Both the position numbers and the translations under genes were made by a program. From Methylocella silvestris BL2 (GTDB taxonomy: Bacteria; Pseudomonadota; Alphaproteobacteria; Rhizobiales; Beijerinckiaceae), in contig NC_011666.1 of assembly GCF_000021745.1 (NCBI RefSeq), positions 3,623,001 to 3,687,000 on the forward strand: 64,000 bases of DNA, written 5' to 3'. This document shows, piece after piece, positions 26,895-37,067 of this stretch; the stretch's first letter is position 1, and the number at the start of each line of letters is the position of its first letter. The notes beneath the pieces are model-generated. The model was not told the DNA's origin. It made no database searches and saw only the letters and a list, made by a program, of their open reading frames with translations.

Positions 26895-28360
26895 ATGAAT
26901 CGTTCCCGGTCGATGCGCCGCGCGCGCCGGAGCAGGCGCCTGCATCCGATTTGTTCCTACCAAAGCCGGTCGATCTCGGCGATCCGCGATTGCGTTCGCT
27001 TATCATGAGACTTGCATTGCCCTCGGTGTTCGGCCTGTCGATCAACGCCTTGCATCAAGTCGTAAACGCGGCTTTCGTCGGCGCTCTTGGCGCCGAGGCG
27101 ATCGCCGCCGTCACGCTCGCCTTGCCGATTTTCATCTTCATTTCTGCTGTCGGGCATGGTCTTGGCGTCGGCGCCGCCGCCTCGATCGGACGCTTGCTCG
27201 GCGCCAATGAACCCGAGGAAGCCAATGCGACCGCGACAGTCGCGCTGGCGCTTGCGGCCCCGTTTGGCGTCGCCTGCGCGGCCGCGCTCCTCTTATGGCT
27301 TACGCCTATTCTTGAGCTCTTCGGCGCGACGCCGACGAGCGCGCCCTTCGCGCGCGCCTATATCGGCGTTTTGGCGTTCGGCGCGCCCTTCATGCTGTTG
27401 CAGATTCTTTGCGACTTCATCGCTATAGCGGAAGGCAACACCCGCTTCAGCATGTGGACGCTGGTCGGCGCCTTTACGCTCAACATCATCCTCGATCCGA
27501 TCCTGATTTTCGGCTTTCATCTCGGCGTCGCTGGAGCCGCCGCCGCGACGATCGCGTCGGAGCTCGCGGCGCTCGCCGCATTTGCGTTCTATTTCGCCAA
27601 TCGCGTCGGCCGGCTTCGAATTGGCGCGAAGTGGTTGCGCCCGCGGTTTGCAATCCTGCGCCCGATCTTCAGCGTCGGCGCGCCAACTTCCCTCAGCACG
27701 GCGCTCGCGGCGGTTTCGTTCGTCCTGATCTACCGCGCCGCGGCCAACCACGGCGGCGACGCGGCGATCGCCGGCGCGGGCATAGCGTTGCGCCTTCTCA
27801 CCTTCGGAGAACTTCCGCTGGTCGGTTTTTGCCTCGGGGCTCAAGCGGTGCTGAGCTATGCTTTTGGGGCGGGGCAGCCTGCGCGCGTCGTCGCGGCGAC
27901 GCGTTTCATGCTTGTGGTCACGACGACTTTCGCCGCCGCCTATTCGCTTGTCATATTGGCCTTTCCCCATACGGTGATCAGCCTCTTCACAGATGACGCG
28001 CCAACCCGCGCGATGGCCGTACAGGCGGTGGTCGCCTTCCATGCTGTTTTCGCTCTCAGCGGGCTGCAGCTTGTCACCCTTGTGCTGCTGCAATCGCTCG
28101 ATGAAGGACGCCTCGCCGGAGCGGTGGGGCTCGCTCCGCAAGGCTATCTCCTAATTCCGCTCCTCGTCGCCTTGCCGCCGGCCTTTGGCATGACTGGAGT
28201 CATTTTAAGTCAGCCGATCGCCATGGCGTTGACTGCGGTTCTGTCCGCTGTGCTGCTGTGGCGGCGCATCGGGTCGCTTCGGCGCGAGGCGGCGGAGGAT
28301 AAGGGCGGCGCTGATCAGGCGTCCGCTCAGAGCGGATCTACTCTTATGGCGGAGGCTTAA
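26891..28360 (+). CDS. MATE-family efflux transporter, likely siderophore exporter
   Basis: This 489-residue protein has about twelve membrane helices in two similar halves, typical of MATE exporters; the first half has LRSLIMRLALPSVFGLSINALHQVVNAAFVG and the second RPIFSVGAPTSLSTALAAVSFV. It overlaps the acyltransferase by 4 bases and the PLP enzyme by 1 base, so it is the middle gene of a tight operon. From context it is likely to export the finished siderophore. The family also exports drugs and other metabolites. Confidence 0.88.
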   Translation: MNESFPVDAPRAPEQAPASDLFLPKPVDLGDPRLRSLIMRLALPSVFGLSINALHQVVNAAFVGALGAEAIAAVTLALPIFIFISAVGHGLGVGAAASIGRLLGANEPEEANATATVALALAAPFGVACAAALLLWLTPILELFGATPTSAPFARAYIGVLAFGAPFMLLQILCDFIAIAEGNTRFSMWTLVGAFTLNIILDPILIFGFHLGVAGAAAATIASELAALAAFAFYFANRVGRLRIGAKWLRPRFAILRPIFSVGAPTSLSTALAAVSFVLIYRAAANHGGDAAIAGAGIALRLLTFGELPLVGFCLGAQAVLSYAFGAGQPARVVAATRFMLVVTTTFAAAYSLVILAFPHTVISLFTDDAPTRAMAVQAVVAFHAVFALSGLQLVTLVLLQSLDEGRLAGAVGLAPQGYLLIPLLVALPPAFGMTGVILSQPIAMALTAVLSAVLLWRRIGSLRREAAEDKGGADQASAQSGSTLMAEA

Positions 28361-29538
28361 TGAACCGCGTTTTCATTCCCCCCTCAGGTTCAGAGCCCGC
28401 GACGGGAAGCGCCGGGCGGACGCGCGCCTATGCGCTCGACGCCGCATCCCCGCCCATATTTCAGACATCATCGTTCTTCTTCGACAATTTCGACGATATG
28501 GCGGATGTCTATGCGGGCCGGTCGCGCCGGCTCATTTATTCGCGCGGCGACAATCCGACCGTTATGGAGTTCGAGCGCGTGATGGCCGAGCTCGACGGCG
28601 CCGAGGCGGCCCGCGCTTTTTCAAGCGGCATGGGCGCGATTGCGGCGACGATCATCGCTTTTGTTTCGGCTGGCGATCGTATCGTCACGGTTCGAAACGT
28701 CTACAGCGACGCCTATCGCCTGTTCGAACTCGTGCTCGCGAAATTCGGCGTTACGGTCGATTATTTAGATGGCGCCGACGCTGGCGCGATCGCTGCGGCT
28801 CTGCCGGGCGCCAAGCTGCTCTATCTCGAAACGCCGACTTCACTGACATTCGAGCTGCAGGATATCGCGACGCTCGCCGCGCTCGCGCGCGCGCAGGGCG
28901 TCGTCAGCGTCATCGATAATTCCTGGGCGACGCCGCAGTTTCAAAAGCCGATCGCCCATGGCGTCGATCTCGTCATCCATGCCGCCTCGAAATATCTTGG
29001 CGGCCACAGCGACACCGTCGCTGGCGTCGTGTCGGGCTCAGCTGAACATGTCGCTCGCATCAACGCCGGGGCCTACGCTTATCTTGGCGCCAAGCTCTCT
29101 CCCTTCGAGGCCTGGCTCTTGTTGCGCGGGCTCGCCACCTTGGAGTTGCGTCTGCCTCGCCATATGCAGAGCGGGCTTTTGATCGCAGGACGGTTGAAGG
29201 CCCACCCCAATGTTTCGCTCGTCCGTCACCCGGCCTATTCCGATCACCCCGGCAAGGCTACGCTATCGGGATTTTCGGGGCTCTTTTCAATCGAGGTTGG
29301 CGAAAACATCGACGTGCGGACCTTCGCCAATGCGCTCAAACTGTTTCGCCTCGGCGTGAGCTGGGGCGGTCCCGAAAGCCTCGTTGTCCCCGCCCTCGCG
29401 CCGCTGCAGCTTCGAACGGCCAATTGCTTCGCGCGTTTTGGCGTAAGTCCGCGCCTGATCCGTCTTCATGTCGGACTTGAGGATGCGGAGGCGCTTTGGG
29501 ACGATCTCGAACGCGCGCTGGCGCTGGCGCGCAGCTGA
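28360..29538 (+). CDS. Cystathionine gamma-synthase-type PLP enzyme
   Basis: This 392-residue protein belongs to the Cys/Met-metabolism PLP family. It has YSRGDNPTVMEFERVMAELDGAEAARAFSSGMGAI, the cofactor-binding Asp in VIDNSWATPQFQKP (D186) and the Schiff-base Lys in HAASKYLGGHSD (K211). Family members do gamma- or beta-replacement on homoserine esters or cysteine-type substrates. The ATG overlaps the MATE stop (TAATG), so it is expressed with the siderophore genes and probably supplies an unusual amino-acid building block. Ordinary methionine metabolism is the alternative, though no met genes are near. Confidence 0.87.
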   Translation: MNRVFIPPSGSEPATGSAGRTRAYALDAASPPIFQTSSFFFDNFDDMADVYAGRSRRLIYSRGDNPTVMEFERVMAELDGAEAARAFSSGMGAIAATIIAFVSAGDRIVTVRNVYSDAYRLFELVLAKFGVTVDYLDGADAGAIAAALPGAKLLYLETPTSLTFELQDIATLAALARAQGVVSVIDNSWATPQFQKPIAHGVDLVIHAASKYLGGHSDTVAGVVSGSAEHVARINAGAYAYLGAKLSPFEAWLLLRGLATLELRLPRHMQSGLLIAGRLKAHPNVSLVRHPAYSDHPGKATLSGFSGLFSIEVGENIDVRTFANALKLFRLGVSWGGPESLVVPALAPLQLRTANCFARFGVSPRLIRLHVGLEDAEALWDDLERALALARS

Positions 29539-29558
29539 AGCCGCGCGCTTTGGCGGGC

Positions 29559-30173
29559 TCAACTCGCGAGAGCGCTCGGCGGCTTCTGGCGCTTTCTCTT
29601 GCTTAGCTCCTTGCGCTTTCGGGCAAACGCCTCCGGGCCATCCAGAAGGGCCTCCCCCGATTCCTGCAGCCGCGCGAGGCAATGGCGGTGGGCTGACTGA
29701 ACCATGAAATTGACCAGCGTCGGAGATACGCCAAGGTCCGACGCCACGGTTCTTTGCGCGCAGCCTTCGATCCGGACCCGATAGAATACGTCGCGCGTAC
29801 GATCCGGCAATTCCTCAAGGGCGGCGAAGACGCGCCTCAGCGCGTCGCGCGCCTCGATTTCCGACAATGAATCGGGCGCAAGACGCGCAATCGAGTCAAC
29901 ATCGGCGTCCGGCGCGGCGTAAGTCGTTTCGCGCCGGCGTCGGCGCGCATGGTCGATCGCGAGATTGCGGACCATGCATTTGGCGAAACGCGCGGGACAT
30001 CCAACCGCACAGTCTTCCATGCGGCTTGCTTTCACGGCGACGTCCTGGACGACGTCCTCGGCGAGATGGGGGCAACGTAAAATGCGTTTGGCGACGGTGA
30101 TCAGCTGGCGCCGTTCACTGATCATAACGCGCAGGAGCGCATCTCGCGTTTCAGCGTGCGTGGAAAGAGACAT
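29559..30173 (-). CDS. ECF-type RNA polymerase sigma factor
   Basis: This 204-residue sigma factor has region 2 (RRQLITVAKRILRCPHLAEDVVQDVAVKASR, with ARFAKCMVRNLAIDHARRRRRE) and region 4 (LEELPDRTRDVFYRVRIEGCAQRTVASDLGVSPTLVNFMVQSAHRHC), close to the FecI/PvdS iron-starvation group. It lies directly downstream of the TonB receptor gene. No anti-sigma gene accompanies it, unlike classic FecI/FecR pairs. The ATG at 30173 was preferred, with AGGA 11 bases upstream; the open frame continues into the receptor gene. The tail is Lys/Arg-rich. Confidence 0.85.
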   Translation of the reverse strand: MSLSTHAETRDALLRVMISERRQLITVAKRILRCPHLAEDVVQDVAVKASRMEDCAVGCPARFAKCMVRNLAIDHARRRRRETTYAAPDADVDSIARLAPDSLSEIEARDALRRVFAALEELPDRTRDVFYRVRIEGCAQRTVASDLGVSPTLVNFMVQSAHRHCLARLQESGEALLDGPEAFARKRKELSKRKRQKPPSALAS

Positions 30174-30259
30174 GACGTAGAAAGTCCTTAGGGTCCGCAT
30201 GTTCGATTCGGGGATCGTTCGCGGACCGCGCGAACGGATGAGCCGTCCTGCAACGCCGT

Positions 30260-32497
30260 TCACCAGCGGTAGCGAAGCGACGCGACGATGGTGCGGTCCT
30301 GGCCCCAATAGCCAAAGCCCGCTTGCGAAACTTGATATTTGGTGTTGAACAGATTGGTGGCGTTGACCTGAAGCCTCACGCCGGCGAGGCTTCGATCGAG
30401 GTTTGCGAAATCATAGTGCAGCGCCGCGTCGAACAGCGTCGTCTGCGGGTTTATCATAGTGTTTTGATCGTTGCCGTAGCTCTGGCCGATGAAACGCATG
30501 CCGAATCCGCCGCCAAGCCCGGGTGCGAACGTATCCGGTTGCAAGGTGTAGTCGCCCCAAACGGAAAAGCTCTGGGCCGGAATTCCCGAGGGCGATTTTC
30601 CGATCGTATCGGCGTCGCCATCGAGGATCTTCTGATCGAGATAGGTGTAAGCGAGCGTGACGTTCAAAGCCGGCAAGGGGTTGAGCACGCCTTCGAGTTC
30701 GAAGCCGCGCGAGCGTATCTCCCCGGTCTGGATCTGGAACGCCTGATTGTTCGGATCCATGCTCAAGCTGTTAAACTGGTGAATATCGAACAGCGAAGCC
30801 GTGATCAGTCCGTTGATTCCAGGGGGCTGATATTTGACGCCAACCTCTTTCTGATCGCCCGTCACTGGCCCGAATGCGGCGCCATTGGCGCCGGTTCCGA
30901 GCGTCGGCGTAAAGGCGGTTGCATAGCTGACATAAGGCGCAAGCCCGATCGGCGAGAGATAGGTCAGTCCGACCCGTCCTGTGGATGCCTCGTCGTTCTG
31001 AACGGTGCTGGTCGCGCCGATGACGTCGTCCGTTCTCGTGCTCACCCAATCGTTGCGTCCGCTGAGGGTCAGGACGAACGGACCAAATTTGATCTGATCT
31101 TGCAGATAGACGGCCATATCCTGCTGCGACTGATAGGTGTTGTAGGTGAACAATGGGGACGGGATAAATTGACCGCCGTAATTGGGCTGCGGCGCTGCAA
31201 GGTTCAGGTCCGGCGCCCAGCCGAAGCCGGTTTTGTCGCTGAAGGCCGAGTTGGTGTATTCGAATCCGAAAAGAACGAAATGGCTGACCGGCCCCGTATT
31301 AAATTTTACAAGCGCCTGATTGTCGGCGCCGAAAGTGTTGAGATGATCGATGACGCGTCCGGTCGAGCGCGAGGCGTTATACGTTTCCGGGTCGACGAAA
31401 TCGATCTGCGTATATCGTACGTCCGCAAAGACATAGGAATAGCGGGCGTTTTGCCGGAAGGTCACCGCTTCGTTGAACGCGTGCTCAAAAATATAGCCAA
31501 TTCGAAACTGCGTCTGATTGAAATTCTGAAATGCCGGATCGCCGCTATAGATGTTCGTCAGCTGGCCCCCAGGCGTCTGGTAAAATCCGGGATTTCCGGT
31601 GGTCAGCTGATTCTGAAAGGCCGTCAGGATCGTCAGGGAAGTCGCCGCGTCCGGATGAAAGCTGAAGGCCGGGGCGATAAAATAACGATTGTCTGGCGCG
31701 TCAAGCAACTGTGTGCCGCTGTTGCGGACAAGGCCGGTCAGGCGATAGGAATAGATCCCCTGCGGGTCGAGCGGGCCCCCAAAGTCGAACTGGCCTTGAT
31801 AGCGCTCGAAATTGCCGATCTGAAACTCCGCTTCGCGCAAAGAGGTCGAAGGCGGCCGCTTGCTTATGAGATCGATAAGACCGCCGGGCGATCCGAGCCC
31901 GTAGAGTGCCGAGGTCGGCCCCCGGACGACGGCTATGCTTTGCAGCCCATATGGCTCGTTTCTGTAGATCGAGAAGCTCCCCGCAGGTTCGCGCAATCCA
32001 TCGCGGAATACCCCGGTGTAGGTCATGTCGAAGCCGCGGATATAGAATGAATCAAATCGCGGATCGAAGCCGAACATGCCGGTCTCGACGCCCGCTGTGT
32101 AGTTGACAGCTTCTGTGACCGTCTGAACGTTGCGATCCTGCATCTGCTGCTGGGTGACAATGGAAACGGATTGCGGGACTTCGATCAAGGGCGTATCGGT
32201 CTTTGTCGCGGCGGCGCTGTCGGTGGCGACGTAACCCTTTGCGTCGCGGTCGGCCCCCTCGCCTGCGCCCGGCCCCTGAACGTCGACAGCGTCAAGCTGG
32301 ATCGATTCTGCGGCTGAACGCCCGGCGATCGTCACGCCGTCCGACGACGGCTTTGCCGAGAAATCGAGGGCGGGAAGCGGAGGCTGCGCCTGCACGACCT
32401 CTCGCGTTTCTTGGCTATGGACGCTTGCGAGAGGCGCGAATATGCCGATGACGCTCGCGATCAGGCGGGAGCGTCCGCTCTTTCGTCCAATCCACAT
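30260..32497 (-). CDS. TonB-dependent siderophore receptor
   Basis: This 745-residue outer-membrane protein has a signal peptide ending near VHSQ, a plug domain (LIEVPQSVSIVTQQQMQDRNVQTVTEAVNYTAGV, then FDSFYIRGFDMTYTGVFRDGLRE and VVRGPTSALYGLGSPGGLIDLISKRP) and a 22-strand barrel ending in ASLRYRW with a terminal aromatic residue. This is the FhuA/FpvA-like siderophore group. No STN signalling domain is recognisable in the residues between signal peptide and plug, so it is unlikely to signal directly to a FecR protein. It probably imports the iron complex of the siderophore made here. Confidence 0.93.
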   Translation of the reverse strand: MWIGRKSGRSRLIASVIGIFAPLASVHSQETREVVQAQPPLPALDFSAKPSSDGVTIAGRSAAESIQLDAVDVQGPGAGEGADRDAKGYVATDSAAATKTDTPLIEVPQSVSIVTQQQMQDRNVQTVTEAVNYTAGVETGMFGFDPRFDSFYIRGFDMTYTGVFRDGLREPAGSFSIYRNEPYGLQSIAVVRGPTSALYGLGSPGGLIDLISKRPPSTSLREAEFQIGNFERYQGQFDFGGPLDPQGIYSYRLTGLVRNSGTQLLDAPDNRYFIAPAFSFHPDAATSLTILTAFQNQLTTGNPGFYQTPGGQLTNIYSGDPAFQNFNQTQFRIGYIFEHAFNEAVTFRQNARYSYVFADVRYTQIDFVDPETYNASRSTGRVIDHLNTFGADNQALVKFNTGPVSHFVLFGFEYTNSAFSDKTGFGWAPDLNLAAPQPNYGGQFIPSPLFTYNTYQSQQDMAVYLQDQIKFGPFVLTLSGRNDWVSTRTDDVIGATSTVQNDEASTGRVGLTYLSPIGLAPYVSYATAFTPTLGTGANGAAFGPVTGDQKEVGVKYQPPGINGLITASLFDIHQFNSLSMDPNNQAFQIQTGEIRSRGFELEGVLNPLPALNVTLAYTYLDQKILDGDADTIGKSPSGIPAQSFSVWGDYTLQPDTFAPGLGGGFGMRFIGQSYGNDQNTMINPQTTLFDAALHYDFANLDRSLAGVRLQVNATNLFNTKYQVSQAGFGYWGQDRTIVASLRYRW

Positions 32498-32980
32498 TCC
32501 AGAAATCCCCCTCGGTCTCGACGAGGCGGACTGATTCCAATGTATGGGCGCCGGGCTCGTCAGGACTCAAGACGAATGTCCCGCGCCGATCCGCACCAAA
32601 GCCGTCCGAATTATTTGGCGTCGCGCTCGGCTGTTGCAGATTTACTACACCATGCGTCTGGACGGCGCCGACGGTTTGGCGTCCCTGGCGATTGCGCGGA
32701 GCGCGCATATCCGCCAAAGCACAAATTAAGAGTTGTAACGCTGACATATGACGTCCGATTTCATACGCCGCGCGCGCCAGTCGTTTCGATGAAACAAGAT
32801 ATTCCCTGTATGATATAGCATAAACATCGTCGGGTGGGCGGGCAAAGGGACGCGTTGCGGCAAGCAAAGCGATATTTCAGCCAGAGGATCGTAGCATTCA
32901 CCTCGCCGCAACTTGGCCAGATCTCCCAAGCTGAACTTCAAATCACTCCAGCAAGCGGCAAAGCCACTGCTAGAACAGGC
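32498..32980. other. Gene-free gap between the receptor and formate dehydrogenase operons
   Basis: This stretch must hold the promoter of the receptor gene (minus strand) and leader DNA of the formate dehydrogenase operon. It has an A+T-rich patch near 32790-32830. I see no supported gene, tRNA or repeat in it. Confidence 0.5.
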
Positions 32981-33008
32981 TTGTGCCGCGATCCGGCTTG
33001 GCTATACT
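32981..33008 (+). promoter_or_regulatory. Candidate sigma-70 promoter of the formate dehydrogenase operon
   Basis: TTGTGC (32981-32986), a 16-base spacer and TATACT (33003-33008) lie about 60 bases before the start codon. This is a reasonable sigma-70 arrangement, found by eye only. Confidence 0.45.
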
Positions 33009-33075
33009 CGGCGTTTGTCGGACGGATCCGCGGCGCGTGTGCCCCGGTTTGGCTCAGTTGACGGAGCGGATGGCA

Positions 33076-36000
33076 ATGAACGTCAGTCGTCGCGGCTTTA
33101 TCAAGCTCACCGGCGCCGGGCTAGCGGCGTCAAGCCTCGGGGCGCTTGGCTTCGACCTCGCCGGCGCAGCGCTCGCCGCCGCAGTGCGGCCGTTCAAGCT
33201 CACGGCGACGACCGAGACGCGAAACACCTGCACCTATTGCTCGGTCGCCTGCGGCATTCTCATCTATAGCATGGGCGACCGCGCCAAGAATGCGCGCTCG
33301 GAGATCATGCACATCGAGGGCGATCCGGATCATCCGGTCAATCGCGGCACGCTCTGCCCCAAGGGATCGGCGCTGCTCGATATCGTGCATTCGCCGGGAC
33401 GCCTGACATCGCCTCAATATCGCGCCCCCGGCGCCAGCGCCTTCAGGCCGGTTTCTTGGGATTTCGCGCTCGGCCGCATCGCCACGCTGATGAAAGAGGA
33501 CCGTGACGCCAATTTCGTCGCCAAGAATGCGGCGGGAACCACGGTCAACCGCTGGCTCACGACCGGCATGCTGGCGGCGTCCGCGTCGTCGAGCGAGACG
33601 GCGATGCTGACGTGGAAAGTCGCCCGATCGTTCGGAATGCTCGTCTTCGACAATCAGGCGCGCGTCTGACACGGACCAACGGTGGCCAGTCTGGCTCCAA
33701 CATTTGGTCGCGGCGCAATGACGAACACCTGGCAGGACATCAAGAACGCTGATGTCGTGCTGGTGATGGGAGGCAATGCGGCCGAAGCGCATCCCTGCGG
33801 CTTCAAATGGGTGATCGAAGCCAAGCTTGAGAACAACGCCAAGCTGGTGGTCGTCGATCCGCGCTTTACGCGTACGGCCTCGGTCGCGGATTTCCACGCC
33901 CCGATCCGGCCCGGCACGGACATCGCCTTCCTCAACGGCGTCATCCGCTATCTGCTCGAAAAGGATGCGATCCAGCACGATTACGTGCGCGCCTACACCA
34001 GCGCCAGCCTGATCGTGAAGGATGGCTTTGGCTTCGAGGACGGGCTTTTCACCGGCTATAAGGAGGAGACGCGCAGCTACGACAAATCGAGCTGGAACTA
34101 TGATCTCGACGAGCAGGGCTTCGCCCGGATCGACGACACGTGGCAGGATCCGCGCTGCGTCATCAATCTGCTGCGCAAGCATGTCGACAGATATACGCCC
34201 GAGACGGTGTCGCGAATCTGCGGCACGCCGCAGGACAAATATCTGAAAGTCTGCGAAATGATCGCCGCGACGGCGGCGCCGGACAAGGCGCTGACCAGCC
34301 TGTTCGCGCTCGGCTGGACACAGCATTCGGTTGGCGCCCAGAACATCCGGGCGATGGCGATGGTCCAGCTGCTGCTCGGTAATATTGGCGTCGCCGGCGG
34401 CGGCATGAACGCCTTGCGCGGCCATTCCAATATTCAGGGCCTGACCGACGTCGGCCTGCTGTCGAACCAGATGCCCGGCTATATGACGCTGCCGAGCGAC
34501 AAGGAGCTCACCTTCGAAGACTATATGAAAACGCGGCAGTTCAAGCCGCTGCGTCCGGCCCAGACCAGCTATTGGCAGAACTACCGCAAATTCTTTGTGA
34601 GCTTCCAGAAGGCGGTCTATGGCGAGGCGGCGCGCGCCGACAATGATTGGGCCTATGACTGGCTGCCGAAGCTCGACGTGCCGATGTATGACATCATCCG
34701 CGCCTTCGAGATGATGGCGAACGGTCAGATGAACGGCTACATCTGCCAGGGCTTCAATCCGCTGCAGGCGTTCCCCGACAAGGGCAAGATCCGCAGGGGG
34801 CTGAGCAAGCTGAAGTTCCTCGTGACGATGGATCCGCTCGACACCGAGACGTCGCGGTTTTGGGAGAATTTCGGTCCGCAGAACCCGTCCGACCCGGCCA
34901 GCATCGCGACGGAAGTGTTCCAGCTGCCGACGACCTGCTTCGCCGAGGAAAACGGTTCGCTCGTGAATTCGGCGCGCTGGCTGCAATGGCACTGGAAGGC
35001 GGCGGACGGCCCGGGCGAGGCCAAATCCGATCTTTGGATTATGTCTGGCATCTTCCATCGCATGCGCGAAATGTACCGCAAGGACGGCGGCGCATTTGCG
35101 GATCCGATCTTGAACCTGACATGGGACTATGTCGATCCGGTCGAGCCGAATCCGGAAGAGCTTGCGAAGGAGATGAACGGCAAGGCGCTGACCGAGGTGA
35201 AGGATGCGTCGGGCGCCGTCACGCTGAAGGCCGGGCAGCTGCTCGACGGCTTCGCGCAATTGCGCGACGACGGGACGACGGCGTCTGGCTGCTGGATCTT
35301 TTCGGGGTGCTATACCGAGAAGGGCAATCAGATGGCGCGCCGCGACGCGAGCGACCCGCGCGAGCAGGGCATTGCGCCAAACTGGGCCTGGGCGTGGCCG
35401 GCCAACCGGCGCATTCTTTATAATCGCGCCAGCGCCGACGTCGCCGGCAAGGCGTGGAATCCGCAAAAGCCGATCATCGAATGGAACGGCAGCCGATGGG
35501 CGGGCATCGACGTGCCCGATTATGGCCCGACGGTGAAGCCGTCGGACGGCGTCGGTCCGTTCATCATGAATGCGGAAGGGGTTGGGCGCTTGTTTGCGCG
35601 CGACCAGATGGCGGAGGGACCGTTCCCGGAGCATTACGAGCCCTTCGAATCGCCTTCGCCGAATATTCTGCATCCGAAGGTGCGCTCGAACCCGGCGGCG
35701 CGGGTGTTCGCCGACGACAGGGCCGCCTTCGGCGAAGCTTCGGAGTTCCCCTATGTGGCGACCACCTACCGGTTGACGGAGCATTTCCACTACTGGACCA
35801 AACATGCGCTGATCAACGCCATCCTGCAGCCGGAAGAGTTTATCGAAATCGGCGAAGTTCTGGCGAAGGAAAAAGGCATCGAGCAGGGCGGCTGGGTCCG
35901 TCTTGCCTCGAAGCGCGGCGTCGTCGTTTGCAAGGCCTATGTGACCAAACGCATCAAGCCGATGCTGGTCGACGGAAAACCAACGCATGTAATCGGGGTG

Positions 36001-36147
36001 CCCATCCATTGGGGCTTCACGGGGCAGGCCCGTAAGGGCTACGGCGCGAATACGCTGACGCCCTCCGTCGGCGACGCCAATACGCAGACGCCGGAATTCA
36101 AGGCGTTCCTTGTCAGTATCGAAAGAACAACCGCCCCTGTGGCCTGA
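33076..36147 (+). CDS. fdnG: Formate dehydrogenase-N alpha subunit, selenoprotein (UGA = Sec)
   Basis: The product is a molybdopterin enzyme of 1023 residues if the in-frame TGA at 33667-33669 is read as selenocysteine (Sec198). The TGA falls between DNQARV and [19 protein letters not shown], exactly where E. coli FdnG/FdoG has Sec. A Tat signal opens the protein ([15 protein letters not shown]), so it is exported folded. A 4Fe-4S site follows (CTYCSVACG with CPKG). It oxidises periplasmic formate and passes electrons to the beta and gamma subunits. The ATG at 33076 has GGAG 9 bases upstream; an ATG at 33070 is too close. Read as a stop, the TGA would leave two fragments. Confidence 0.96.
33667..33709 (+). 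promoter_or_regulatory. Bacterial SECIS element for the fdnG UGA codon
   Basis: Directly after the UGA a hairpin can form: a lower stem GACCAA (33674-33679) with TTGGTC (33704-33709), and an apical part at 33681-33698 with GG/CC, a bulged U at 33683, a short stem (GCCA/TGGC) and a GUC loop. The bulged U and G-U loop, and the distance from the UGA, follow the E. coli fdhF/fdnG SECIS that SelB recognises. Confidence 0.85.
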
Positions 36148-36158
36148 AGGAGCAGTCG

Positions 36159-37067
36159 ATGGCCGATCTTCAGTCTCAGGATTATGTCAGGCGTTCGGCG
36201 TCGACGATGACGCCGCCATCGGCCCGCAGCCACGAGATAGAGGTCGCCAAGCTGATCGACGTCAGCCGATGCATTGGCTGCAAGGCCTGTCAGGCGGCCT
36301 GCATGGAGTGGAACAATCTGCGCGGGGAGATCGGGCATTTCGAGGGGACCTATGACAATCCGCTCGATCTTGATCCGCACACATGGACCCTGATGCGCTT
36401 CACCGAATGGGACAATGACGAGGGCAATCTCGAATGGCTGATCCGCAAGGACGGCTGCATGCATTGCGCCGACCCCGGTTGCCTCAAGGCCTGTCCGGCG
36501 CCGGGCGCCATCGTGCAATACGCCAACGGCATCGTCGATTTCATCAGCGAGGCCTGCATCGGCTGCGGCTATTGCGTCAAGGGCTGCCCGTTCAATATCC
36601 CGCGCATCAGTCAGGTCGACCATAAATCCTATAAATGCACCCTGTGCTCGGATCGTGTCGCGGTCGGGCTGGAGCCCGCCTGCGTCAAGGCGTGCCCGAC
36701 CGGCGCGATCATGTTCGGCTCCAAGACCGACATGACGGCCTGGGCCGGAGAGCGGGTCGCCGAGCTGAAGACGCGCGGCTTCGCCAAGGCGGGGCTTTAC
36801 GATCCGCCCGGCGTCGGCGGCACGCATGTGATGTATGTTCTGCATCATGCCGACCGTCCGTCGCTCTATGCCGGCCTGCCGGACGATCCGCACATCAGCG
36901 CGCTTGTCTCCGTTTGGAAAGGCCTCTTCAAACCCGTCGCGGTGGCCGGCGTCGCCTTCGCGGCGGTCGCGGGATTCCTGCACTGGATCGTCGCCGGACC
37001 GAACGAAGTGCAGCCGCTCGATGAGGCGGAAGCGAAACATCTGATACATGCGGACGAGCCGCAATGA
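36159..37067 (+). CDS. fdnH: Formate dehydrogenase-N beta subunit (iron-sulfur)
   Basis: This 302-residue protein carries four ferredoxin-type clusters: [37 protein letters not shown] and CTLCSDRV...CVKACP. A single C-terminal membrane helix follows ([17 protein letters not shown]). This is the electron-transfer subunit that links the alpha subunit's active site to cytochrome b. It starts 11 bases after fdnG with AAGGAG overlapping that stop region, and overlaps fdnI by ATGA. Confidence 0.95.
   Translation: MADLQSQDYVRRSASTMTPPSARSHEIEVAKLIDVSRCIGCKACQAACMEWNNLRGEIGHFEGTYDNPLDLDPHTWTLMRFTEWDNDEGNLEWLIRKDGCMHCADPGCLKACPAPGAIVQYANGIVDFISEACIGCGYCVKGCPFNIPRISQVDHKSYKCTLCSDRVAVGLEPACVKACPTGAIMFGSKTDMTAWAGERVAELKTRGFAKAGLYDPPGVGGTHVMYVLHHADRPSLYAGLPDDPHISALVSVWKGLFKPVAVAGVAFAAVAGFLHWIVAGPNEVQPLDEAEAKHLIHADEPQ

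Noticed and set aside
33667-33669. TGA as a premature stop or pseudogene marker in fdnG
   Set aside because: It is at the exact selenocysteine position, followed by a SECIS-like hairpin, and selA-selD plus tRNA-Sec are in the same island.
33130-36009. A 959-codon open frame on the minus strand opposite fdnG
   Set aside because: It is the antisense shadow of the strongly conserved formate dehydrogenase frame, a common effect of G+C-rich codon use; its protein has no recognisable domain.
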